DNA of 11,401 nt from Phycisphaerales bacterium (GTDB taxonomy: Bacteria; Planctomycetota; Phycisphaerae; Phycisphaerales; UBA1924): positions 1 to 11,401 of the forward strand of contig JAESSR010000137.1 in assembly GCA_016764015.1 (NCBI GenBank), given 5' to 3'. Under the pieces are notes generated by a model. The model did no database searches and had not been told where the DNA came from. It was given only the letters and a program-made list of their open reading frames with translations. Shown piece by piece: positions 1 to 5,382 of the stretch (positions are counted from its first letter, which is position 1; every line of letters begins with the position of its first letter). A program made the position numbers and the translations under genes.

Positions 1-477
1 CTGGCGGTGCTTGTTGCGTCTGATTTGGCTTCACGCGGGATCGATGTCGAGGGGATTACCCATGTGGTGAACTTCGATCTGCCGGATGATCCGGATTTGT
101 ATGTCCACCGCATCGGGCGGACAGCTCGTGCGGGCAATGATGGGCATGCGTGGTCGTTGGTGATGCCGAGCCAGGGCTCGTTGCTCACTGAGATTGAGAT
201 ATTGGTGAACTCACAGATTCCTAAGCTTGACTATCCGGAGTTCGATGCGAGGCCGCGTCCTGACGATTGGAAGGACGAGCCCACCGGCGGGCGTCCGACC
301 TATGAGGTCAAGGGCGTGCCGACCAAAGCGAAGAGCAACCGGTTTGAGGCTGCAGCGGTGCCTGTGGTTGAAGCAATTTCTGACAAGGAAATGGCCGCCA
401 AGTTCCCCGGTGGGATCGTGCCAACCAAGATGCCCGGCAAGATGATGGGCGGCAAGGCCAAGCGTCGCGGGCGATAG
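1..477 (+). CDS. DEAD-box ATP-dependent RNA helicase, C-terminal part (5' end outside window)
   Basis: This is the C-terminal end of a DEAD-box RNA helicase, an ATPase that unwinds or remodels RNA in the cytoplasm, often during ribosome assembly or mRNA decay. The reading frame is open from base 1, so the start lies to the left. Helicase motif V is seen as [10 protein letters not shown] near the start, followed by VVNFDLP and motif VI as [10 protein letters not shown]. The Walker A, DEAD and SAT motifs must be outside the window. After the helicase core comes an extension of about 100 residues that ends in a basic stretch ([13 protein letters not shown]), a common RNA-binding tail in the RhlE/DeaD/SrmB group. 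The subfamily cannot be fixed from this fragment. The gene converges on the HDOD gene and ends at a hairpin terminator. The helicase assignment is very secure. Confidence 0.94.
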   Translation: MAVLVASDLASRGIDVEGITHVVNFDLPDDPDLYVHRIGRTARAGNDGHAWSLVMPSQGSLLTEIEILVNSQIPKLDYPEFDARPRPDDWKDEPTGGRPTYEVKGVPTKAKSNRFEAAAVPVVEAISDKEMAAKFPGGIVPTKMPGKMMGGKAKRRGR

Positions 478-500
478 GGCGCGGTATCAGTTGAATATTG

Positions 501-531
501 AGAAGAAAAGATCACAGGCGGGACGCCTGTG
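501..531 (-). terminator. Possible minus-strand terminator for the receiver-HDOD gene
   Basis: Read on the minus strand, the 513-531 hairpin is followed by ATCTTTTCTTCTC, a pyrimidine-rich run with four consecutive T. It lies about 25 bp past the TAA stop at 555-557. It could end transcription of the receiver-HDOD gene, making the 501-556 region a bidirectional double terminator. The T-run is interrupted, so this is less certain than the plus-strand hairpin next to it. Confidence 0.42.
513..531. repeat. Perfect palindromic hairpin between convergent genes
   Basis: CACAGGCG and CGCCTGTG form a perfect 8-bp inverted repeat around a GGA loop. It lies between the helicase stop and the terminator hairpin at 534-556. 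GC-rich intergenic palindromes of this type are often dispersed, REP-like elements. I see only one copy in this window, so dispersal is inference. Confidence 0.55.
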
Positions 532-533
532 CC

Positions 534-556
534 ACGGGTCTTAGGCCCGTTTTTTT
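534..556 (+). terminator. Rho-independent terminator of the helicase gene
   Basis: ACGGGTC, loop TTA and GGCCCGT form a 7-bp stem with one T-G wobble, followed directly by seven T residues (550-556). It lies 57 bp after the helicase stop. Its T-run overlaps the last codon of the convergent HDOD gene. Confidence 0.8.
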
Positions 557-2324
557 ATGCAGCCCGTCGGGGTTCTTCTGCGCGGACTAAGCCGTTGAGC
601 AGGTGGTTGACTGATTGTTCGAAGTGGAGTGTGGAGAACGGTGACATGAGTATTTTTGATGGGTGGCGCATGAGGACTTCATCGGGGAGTGCTGTTTTTC
701 CGCTCGGCGAGAGGATCAGCAGCGGGATAGTCTGGGAGCTCGAATCAAATGAGAACTTCAACAGTGCGGCTTCGAGTTTGTCAGAGAGTTCTTGCTTGTC
801 CTTCGGTTGGCGTGCATGGATGATTGCGATGTTGGGTGGTGTTGTTTCATCGCTCGAATCATCGGCGTTGGACATGACCCAGTGCCCGATGGCATCGAAA
901 TCGGCATCCATCGAGATGAAGATTGGATTGAACACACGATCAAACACCGGTGTATCGGCTCGCGAGAGTGCAAGTGATGGCTTGCCCACATCCTCGGAAG
1001 GGTACACATGGGCACGCATTGTATTGATCTGATCTTCAAGCCCATCGATGATGGACTCAACGGTCATGCCCTCAATCTCGATGAGTTCAAAGAGTTCTTC
1101 GGTTGATGAGAGGACCTTGTTTCCTGAGCTCCCAACCCCCATCGCGTGAATGATGCGATTGCTAAGCTCAATAATCGCAGCGATTTTGGTGTTCTTGGGG
1201 CACATCTTCGAGAGGTTATTCGCAGGGCAATGGTGATTGGCGATCGCATCGACCAAGTCCTTTGGCAGATTCCACGAGTGGAGCATGGTTTGGGCGATCG
1301 AAGTGTGATCAGAGAGGAGTAAGCGTTTTTCTACAAGCTCTAGCGATACGCCGAGTTTGAAAGAAGTGTCGAGGACTTGTTGATATTCTGTGGGCAGTGC
1401 TTGTTGGAGGATTACTCGTCCAATGTCATGGAGCACCGCTGCGGTAAATGCCAGTTCTGGGTCGATGTCTTCACTGAGCCCGGCGATCTTGGCGCTACAA
1501 ACTGCGACGCTCAGGGCGTGATCCCAGAAGAGTTTCTGGTCGAGTCCGCAGAGATTTTGATCAATGATTTCGATTCCTGCGATGAGTTCGCGGAGTTCTT
1601 GGAGCCCGATTCGTATCACGGCGTCTTTAAGTGTTGTGACTTGCTCGCCTCTGGCGTACTCGATTGAGTTGGCAACTCGCATGATTTTCATCGCGATTGT
1701 TTGATCCATTTTTAGTAAATCCGCAACATCTTCGATCTTTGATTCGGGCGAATCAACTGCTTCAAGGATCTTTGTGATTGAGTTGGGGATGGTTCGGAGT
1801 TCTTCCATTTCGTCGAGCCGGTCTTTGAGTGCGGTCCGTGCGATGATTGGCTTGATCTCTTTGAGCGCCAATGCGGGGTCTTGGTCTGGCATTGGCAATG
1901 GATATCGCAGCTCAACTGCTGGAGTTGTATCAGCATCAGGTGTTGCCTGTGCGGGGGCAGCATCGCAGATGGCTGCAACTTGTTCGATGAAGCCGGCGAC
2001 GGTGAACTTGGACTTGAGCATGACCTTGCATGCGCCGAGCCCGATGGCTTCCATGATCGGTTTTTTGGCAGCGGCTTGCGTGAGCAGGCAGACCTTGATC
2101 TTTGAAGAGTTTGGATCTGCCTTGAGCGATCGCATCAGGTTGAGCACATTGTCATCAGGAAGACGAACCTCGGTGATAATCAAATCTGGGGGACGCTTGG
2201 CGATCATCGTCTTTGCTTGGGCGATCATCGCGGTGCTTTGCACGCGGTAGCCTTTGGCGCGGAGGATGGTGGTGAGGCATTCGCGGGTGAGAGTGCAACT
2301 GTCGAGCAGTAGAATCGTTTGCAT
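555..2324 (-). CDS. Receiver-HDOD protein with Glu at the phospho-acceptor site and a C-terminal receiver-like domain
   Basis: A 589-residue cytoplasmic signalling protein. Residues 1-120 are a CheY-like receiver: D8 in the acidic pocket, T82 and K104 are present, but the phospho-acceptor position is Glu (E52, in DLIITEVRLPDD), so normal Asp phosphorylation is not expected. Residues of roughly 170-420 form an HDOD domain, with the opening TIPNSITKILEAV and the HD pair H299-D300 in AAVLHDIGR. HDOD domains usually act as protein interaction or output modules, not as proven phosphodiesterases. Residues of about 460-589 look like a degenerate second receiver: the end KILMSPFSTLHFEQSV resembles the last strand and helix of receivers, but this is a weaker call. 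The ATG at 2324 is preceded by AAGGAAAA about 8 nt upstream. The gene stands alone between two terminators. Target and partner are unknown. Confidence 0.9.
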   Translation of the reverse strand: MQTILLLDSCTLTRECLTTILRAKGYRVQSTAMIAQAKTMIAKRPPDLIITEVRLPDDNVLNLMRSLKADPNSSKIKVCLLTQAAAKKPIMEAIGLGACKVMLKSKFTVAGFIEQVAAICDAAPAQATPDADTTPAVELRYPLPMPDQDPALALKEIKPIIARTALKDRLDEMEELRTIPNSITKILEAVDSPESKIEDVADLLKMDQTIAMKIMRVANSIEYARGEQVTTLKDAVIRIGLQELRELIAGIEIIDQNLCGLDQKLFWDHALSVAVCSAKIAGLSEDIDPELAFTAAVLHDIGRVILQQALPTEYQQVLDTSFKLGVSLELVEKRLLLSDHTSIAQTMLHSWNLPKDLVDAIANHHCPANNLSKMCPKNTKIAAIIELSNRIIHAMGVGSSGNKVLSSTEELFELIEIEGMTVESIIDGLEDQINTMRAHVYPSEDVGKPSLALSRADTPVFDRVFNPIFISMDADFDAIGHWVMSNADDSSDETTPPNIAIIHARQPKDKQELSDKLEAALLKFSFDSSSQTIPLLILSPSGKTALPDEVLMRHPSKILMSPFSTLHFEQSVNHLLNGLVRAEEPRRAA

Positions 2325-2352
2325 GGCGAGTTTTCCTTAATCTTCTTCGCAA

Positions 2353-2381
2353 AATATCGACGCCATACCGGAGCCTGTTGA
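2353..2381 (-). promoter_or_regulatory. Candidate promoter of the receiver-HDOD gene
   Basis: On the minus strand TCAACA (2381-2376) and GATATT (2358-2353) are 17 bp apart, each with 4 of 6 matches to the sigma-70 consensus. Transcription would start near 2346, giving a leader of about 22 nt that carries the AAGGAA ribosome site. The spacing fits well, but the hexamers are weak and chance matches are possible. Confidence 0.3.
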
Positions 2382-2465
2382 CCGTTTTCTTGACCAACGC
2401 GTCAGTTTTTGATGAATGAGAGAAACCATCTCGATTTATTTCAGTTCCGTGAGTTCAGACGAACA

Positions 2466-2501
2466 TAAAGAAACGCACGCTGAGCATTGTCAGCGTGCGT
2501 T
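2466..2501 (-). terminator. Terminator of the HU-family gene
   Basis: A perfect 12-bp stem, AACGCACGCTGA with TCAGCGTGCGTT, around a 6-nt loop (2472-2501). On the minus strand it is followed by TCTTTATG. It lies about 38 bp past the HU stop and isolates that gene from the receiver-HDOD gene downstream. Confidence 0.75.
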
Positions 2502-2538
2502 GATGAGGCTGTTTGAATAGTTATTGGTTCAGTTGTGA

Positions 2539-3012
2539 TCAGTGGGTGTTCGCGATTTCGTGTTCACGAGTCGATTGTGTCGGGTTCTCAGCTCTGATCG
2601 TGCCTGCGACTCCTGAGCCGATTTCCACGCGGAACTTGCTCTCAGCTTGTGAAGCCGCGGTGGTGATCTTTGAGGCTTCAGCTTGGTGGGTTTGGGTGAT
2701 TGCATCCCCGGTCGAGGTGTCCGCCGATTTCATGTCCATTGCTTCACGCATGCGTCGGCCAACCTTGAACTTGACTGTTCTTTTGGCTGGAACCGGGACT
2801 CTTTCGAGTGTTTTTGGGTTCTGGGCAATGCGGGGGGCGCGGTGTTTGACTTCAAAGACGCCAAAGTCACGGAACTCGAGGCGGTTTCCTTCGCCGAGCT
2901 CAACGATCACTTGGTCAAGAAACTCCTGAACAACCTGTTTGACAGCCACACGCTTCATATCTGTGGATTCTGCGATACGGTCGATCAGGATTTTCTTTGT
3001 GATCGTTTTCAT
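2539..3012 (-). CDS. HU/IHF-family DNA-binding protein with C-terminal extension
   Basis: A histone-like protein of 157 residues that should dimerise and bend or coat DNA in the nucleoid. Residues 1-92 form the whole HU fold: helical start KKILIDRIAE, then RLEFRDFGVFEVKHR, then the beta-arm with the intercalating proline P66 (QNPKT), ending in KFKVGRRMREAM. HU of E. coli is 90 residues; here about 65 more follow, rich in Ser, Thr, Ala, Glu and Gln with little Lys, unlike the Lys-Ala-Pro tails of actinobacterial HU. I chose the ATG at 3012, because HU homology begins there and AGAGGAAAGAG precedes it. An upstream in-frame ATG at 3105 would add 31 residues unlike HU. A single gene with a candidate promoter about 180 nt upstream and its own terminator. 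HU or IHF subtype cannot be decided. Confidence 0.92.
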   Translation of the reverse strand: MKTITKKILIDRIAESTDMKRVAVKQVVQEFLDQVIVELGEGNRLEFRDFGVFEVKHRAPRIAQNPKTLERVPVPAKRTVKFKVGRRMREAMDMKSADTSTGDAITQTHQAEASKITTAASQAESKFRVEIGSGVAGTIRAENPTQSTREHEIANTH

Positions 3013-3090
3013 GATTCTCTTTCCTCTTGTCTGCTCGAAGAGGTGAGATTCCCCTTCTGAGCGATTAAAATGATTCTGATTGTCCCACAC

Positions 3091-3103
3091 GCCTTTTAAA
3101 GGC
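3091..3103. promoter_or_regulatory. Short dyad GCCTTT-T-AAAGGC in the HU leader region
   Basis: Two 6-bp arms around one central base form a near-perfect dyad, 79 bp upstream of the HU start codon. The loop is too short for an RNA hairpin, so a protein binding site is the likelier role if there is one. No regulator family is recognised. Confidence 0.25.
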
Positions 3104-3197
3104 ATCTAGATTGGCACGGAGAGCGAACATTCGCGTGCATATGCTCCTGAACGACCTGGAAAGGCATGTGCATGGAATGGTTGCTTCCGTGAGGAAG

Positions 3198-3226
3198 AGT
3201 ATCGCAGACAAATGGTACTTAGTCAA
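3198..3226 (-). promoter_or_regulatory. Candidate sigma-70-type promoter of the HU-family gene
   Basis: On the minus strand TTGACT (3226-3221, 5 of 6 matches) and GATACT (3203-3198, 4 of 6) are separated by exactly 17 bp. Transcription would begin near 3191 and give an unusually long HU leader of about 180 nt. This is the best promoter match I found in the window. Confidence 0.42.
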
Positions 3227-3285
3227 TGGGAACAACCATGTCTTTTGCAAACTCTTTTTTGCGCAAGATCGAGTGGGTAAAGCAC

Positions 3286-3314
3286 TTGCAATTGCATCAT
3301 GACTCTGCTATGAG
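3286..3314 (+). promoter_or_regulatory. Candidate promoter of arfB-tsaB, implying a leaderless mRNA
   Basis: TTGCAA (3286-3291) and TATGAG (3309-3314), each 4 of 6, are 17 bp apart. The expected transcription start is about 3320-3322, right at the arfB ATG (3323). No Shine-Dalgarno sequence precedes this ATG, which agrees with leaderless initiation, but both hexamers are weak. Confidence 0.3.
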
Positions 3315-3322
3315 CACACATT

Positions 3323-3814
3323 ATGGATCAGAAACCAGACCAGAAACCAGATCAGAGCGGCGAGGGGCAACCACATCGGCCTGTTGCAAAGTCAGGGGTT
3401 GTACTTGCGCCTGGTGTCATTGTCGGTCATGATGCGATCAAGATGAGCTTTGTCAGGTCCTCTGGTCCTGGCGGACAGAATGTCAATAAACGATCGACCA
3501 AAGCGCAGCTTCGGATTGAAGTTGACCTGATCCCGCTGAATGATCGTGCGCGTGCTCGGCTGGCTCGGCTTGCGCGCGGGGCGATCAACTCGAATAATGA
3601 GTTGGTGCTCAGCGCTGATGACACGCGGAGCCAGTCTCGGAATCGGCGTGCGTGCATGGATAAGCTCCGTGAGATCGTGATGCGATCGATGATCGAACCC
3701 AAAGCACGGAAGGCGACCAAGCCGACAAGGGGGTCGGTTCGTCGTCGGCTCGAAGCCAAGCGCCAGCGATCGCAGGCCAAGGACGGAGGAGGAGGCCGGA
3801 TGAATCATGAGTGA
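3323..3814 (+). CDS. arfB: Peptidyl-tRNA hydrolase ArfB (YaeJ/ICT1 family), ribosome rescue factor
   Basis: A 163-residue protein of the ArfB family, which enters stalled ribosomes lacking a stop codon and hydrolyses the peptidyl-tRNA. The catalytic GGQ is at residues 50-52 in RSSGPGGQNVNKRSTKAQLR, the classic signature. It also has RSQSRNRRAC and a basic tail (KPTRGSVRRRLEAKRQRSQ) of the kind that anchors ArfB in the empty mRNA channel. The lack of the large N-terminal domains of RF1/RF2 and the short length (E. coli ArfB is 140) separate it from true release factors. The N-terminus adds a Gln-Pro-rich stretch of about 25 residues with a DQKP repeat. No ribosome site precedes the ATG, so the exact start is slightly uncertain; initiation at M41 would remove too much of the domain. 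The 3' end overlaps tsaB by 8 bp. Confidence 0.93.
   Translation: MDQKPDQKPDQSGEGQPHRPVAKSGVVLAPGVIVGHDAIKMSFVRSSGPGGQNVNKRSTKAQLRIEVDLIPLNDRARARLARLARGAINSNNELVLSADDTRSQSRNRRACMDKLREIVMRSMIEPKARKATKPTRGSVRRRLEAKRQRSQAKDGGGGRMNHE
3326..3355 (+). repeat. 12-bp tandem repeat at the arfB 5' end
   Basis: Two copies of GAYCAGAAACCA (3326-3337 and 3338-3349) plus a partial third copy. They encode DQKP DQKP DQ. In-frame slippage here would change the length of the N-terminus by four residues without touching the catalytic domain. Confidence 0.6.
3785..3795 (+). promoter_or_regulatory. Strong ribosome binding site of tsaB inside arfB
   Basis: GGAGGAGGAGG lies within the last codons of arfB, 11 nt before the tsaB ATG at 3807. 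It supports that start over the nearby ATG at 3800, which is in the arfB frame. It also encodes the Gly-rich end of ArfB, so the two functions share the sequence. Confidence 0.65.
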
Positions 3815-4526
3815 AGCAGACCAGAAAACTGTTATAGTCAAAGGCAATGTTCTTCTTGCTATTGAGCTCTCAAACCCGAGCGCGTCGGCTGATGCGCACG
3901 CTGTCGCGTTGTTTGCTGGCGTAGAGCATGGGAGCGAGCTGATTGGGTCGATGGCGATTCCAGACGGTATACGAAGCTCCGATGCGGTGATGGTGTTGGT
4001 TGAATCGTTGTGTGCTAAGCATGATGTTGAGCCGGGTGATATTGCTCGTGTGCTTGTTTCGATTGGGCCTGGGGGGTATACCGCGTTGCGGATCGCAGCG
4101 ACGACGGGCAAGGTGTTGGCGCACACGCTTGGATGTTCTTTGGTTGGTGTGCCGACGGCGCTAGTGGCGGCGGCGGGGATTGAGAAGGAACACCGGCCGG
4201 CGTTGATTGCATTAGCGTCGAAGAACCAGATGGCCCATTGTTCGATAGTCAAAGCAAATGGCGATGTCGAGTCGGTTGGTGTAATGGATGCTGAGCGGAT
4301 TGAATCGTTGGGGGTGAGGTGTCTCTTTGGAGATTTGCATTTGCCAGCGTCGTTTGTTGAACGCGCCCGAGAACTTGGTATTGAGGTGTGTCCGATTGGT
4401 CTCGATGCGAGGGATTGCCTTCGGGCGAGTGAGGGGATCGACCCGATCGAGCCCATTGAGTTCGGGCCGATCTATGCTCGTGAGCCCGATGCGGTGACGC
4501 AATGGCGTGAACGCAAGGCGAAATAA
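3807..4526 (+). CDS. tsaB: tRNA threonylcarbamoyladenosine biosynthesis protein TsaB
   Basis: A 239-residue protein of the ASKHA fold. With TsaD and TsaE, TsaB transfers the threonylcarbamoyl group made by TsaC to A37 of ANN-decoding tRNAs. TsaB is the non-catalytic scaffold that dimerises with TsaD. The beginning LLAIELSNPSASADAHAVAL matches the family's LAIDTS...SVAL start, with Glu where Asp is usual. The next hallmark is GPGGYTALRIAATTGKVLA (family: GPGSFTGLRIG), followed by LVGVPTALVAAAG. The C-terminal half is divergent, as is usual for TsaB. The length is normal (E. coli 231). Translation is probably coupled to arfB through the 8-bp overlap. TsaD, TsaE and RimI, often neighbours elsewhere, are not in the window. 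Confidence 0.88.
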   Translation: MSEADQKTVIVKGNVLLAIELSNPSASADAHAVALFAGVEHGSELIGSMAIPDGIRSSDAVMVLVESLCAKHDVEPGDIARVLVSIGPGGYTALRIAATTGKVLAHTLGCSLVGVPTALVAAAGIEKEHRPALIALASKNQMAHCSIVKANGDVESVGVMDAERIESLGVRCLFGDLHLPASFVERARELGIEVCPIGLDARDCLRASEGIDPIEPIEFGPIYAREPDAVTQWRERKAK

Positions 4527-4579
4527 GGGACTGAGCCGATTCGAGCGTCCTGATAACGATCCGTGAAGCTTTTCCGGGT

Positions 4580-4605
4580 TGTAAATAGTCGACAACATGT
4601 TTACA
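4580..4605. promoter_or_regulatory. Inverted repeat TGTAAA-N14-TTTACA upstream of the signalling operon
   Basis: Perfect 6-bp arms 14 bp apart, with a second nested pair GTTGT / ACAAC overlapping the left half (4579-4595). It lies 54 bp after the tsaB stop and about 140 bp before the operon's first start. It may be an operator for a dimeric regulator; the HTH-receiver protein encoded just downstream is one candidate. No family consensus is recognised. Confidence 0.3.
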
Positions 4606-4680
4606 GGTGTATTGCTTACGAGCCCAACCGGGCGATCTCTGTGAAGTTGGGTAAGCTGCGCGACGATATCCGATCATGCG

Positions 4681-4716
4681 GGCGATAACGCGGTGTCCCC
4701 TTGGGCACGGATCGCC
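4681..4716 (+). promoter_or_regulatory. Stem-loop in the leader of the signalling operon
   Basis: Outer arms GGCGAT (4681-4686) and ATCGCC (4711-4716) enclose inner arms GTG-T-CCC (4693-4699) and GGGCAC (4703-4708), with one bulged T and a 4-nt loop. It ends 26 nt before the start codon, just upstream of the ribosome site. There is no T-run, so it is not a terminator. It may affect translation or RNA stability, or be chance. Confidence 0.3.
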
Positions 4717-4727
4717 GAGTAGATCAT

Positions 4728-4733
4728 GGAAGG
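4728..4733 (+). promoter_or_regulatory. Ribosome binding site fixing the start of the HTH-receiver gene
   Basis: GGAAGG lies 9 nt before the ATG at 4743. This favours that ATG over a TTG at 4701 in the same frame, which has no such site and would add 14 residues ahead of the HTH. Confidence 0.6.
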
Positions 4734-4742
4734 TCGCAGGCA

Positions 4743-5342
4743 ATGGTTGCACAACAGCAAGATTGGTCAGAAAAAAAGGTATTTACGACCGGGGAAGCCG
4801 CCAAGGTTTGCAAGGTGAGTCAGCAGACGATTATTCGTTGCTTTGATTCTGGCCGGCTCAACGGTTTTCGCGTGCCTGGGTCACGGTTTCGGCGGATTCC
4901 TCGTGATGAGTTGATCCGCTTTATGCGTGAGAATGAGATCCCTTTGGCGGTGATTGGTTCTCATCTCAAACGGATTCTTGTTGTGGATGATGAGCCTGAG
5001 ATTTTGGCGTTGATCACGGAGTTGTTTGAGGAGGACGGTCGCTTTGAGGTGTGCCAGGCATCGACGGGATACGACGCTGGGATAGAGACTGAGCGGTTTA
5101 AGCCTCATTTGATTGTGCTTGATTACATGCTCCCGGATATCAATGGCAATGTTGTTTGTAAGCGGGTGCGGTCTTCGGAGACGATGTCTGGAACGCGCAT
5201 TTTGTGTGTGTCGGGGGTTGTTGATCCTGAGGAGGTTGAGATGCTTCGTGCGTCGGGCGCGGATGATTTTCTCAAGAAGCCCTTTGATCTGCGTGAGATG
5301 ATCTCGCGGGTTGAGAAGTTGCTGAGTTTGCCTGCGGTGTAA
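4743..5342 (+). CDS. Response regulator with N-terminal excisionase/MerR-type HTH and C-terminal receiver
   Basis: A 199-residue transcription-regulator-like protein. Residues of about 10-66 form a MerR/excisionase-type winged helix (HTH_17 style): FTTGEAAKVCKVSQQTIIRC, then RVPGSRFRRIPRDEL. Residues of about 76-195 are a complete CheY-like receiver: the acidic pair in RILVVDDEPE, the phospho-acceptor Asp in LIVLDYMLPD, the switch Ser in LCVSG, and Lys in FLKKPF. Most response regulators place the receiver first; here the order is reversed. It should bind DNA, with phosphorylation controlling this. The kinase gene begins 40 bp downstream and is the probable partner. It is the first gene of a three-gene operon with a structured leader. 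DNA target unknown. The domain calls are firm; the role is inference. Confidence 0.9.
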   Translation: MVAQQQDWSEKKVFTTGEAAKVCKVSQQTIIRCFDSGRLNGFRVPGSRFRRIPRDELIRFMRENEIPLAVIGSHLKRILVVDDEPEILALITELFEEDGRFEVCQASTGYDAGIETERFKPHLIVLDYMLPDINGNVVCKRVRSSETMSGTRILCVSGVVDPEEVEMLRASGADDFLKKPFDLREMISRVEKLLSLPAV

Positions 5343-5382
5343 AGGATTTCGTGTGTGAATGTTTGACTGAGAGCGATGTGTT

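Larger units (their letters stand above)
3013..3322. other. 310-bp divergent intergenic region between the HU-family gene and arfB
   Basis: No convincing gene lies here; the short open frames lack conserved-looking composition and good ribosome sites. The region holds candidate divergent promoters (3198-3226 minus, 3286-3314 plus), a 13-bp dyad at 3091-3103 and an 8-bp palindrome GCATATGC at 3137-3144. The minus-strand portion from about 3190 to 3013 would be the HU leader. Confidence 0.6.

Noticed and set aside
529..1032. A 167-codon plus-strand open frame opposite the receiver-HDOD gene
   Set aside because: Begins inside the terminator region, is antisense to a well-supported gene, and has Ser-rich shadow composition.
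3013..3105. Upstream in-frame start for the HU-family gene
   Set aside because: It would add 31 residues ahead of the HU fold, while the ATG at 3012 has a good purine-rich ribosome site and matches the family start.
3111..3302. A small plus-strand open frame in the HU-arfB gap
   Set aside because: It has a TTG start, no ribosome site and no recognisable sequence pattern, and overlaps the likely HU promoter and leader.
3392..4456. A 354-codon open frame on the minus strand across arfB and tsaB
   Set aside because: It is antisense to two genes with clear family motifs, is very rich in Ser, Arg, Pro and Thr, and shows no recognisable domain. It is a by-product of codon use.
4623..4651. CCCAAC / GTTGGG pair as a tsaB terminator
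   Set aside because: No T-run follows, and the loop is 17 nt; it is kept only as possible leader structure.
4701..4742. TTG start for the HTH-receiver gene
   Set aside because: It lies inside the leader stem-loop with no ribosome site; the ATG at 4743 has GGAAGG at 9 nt.
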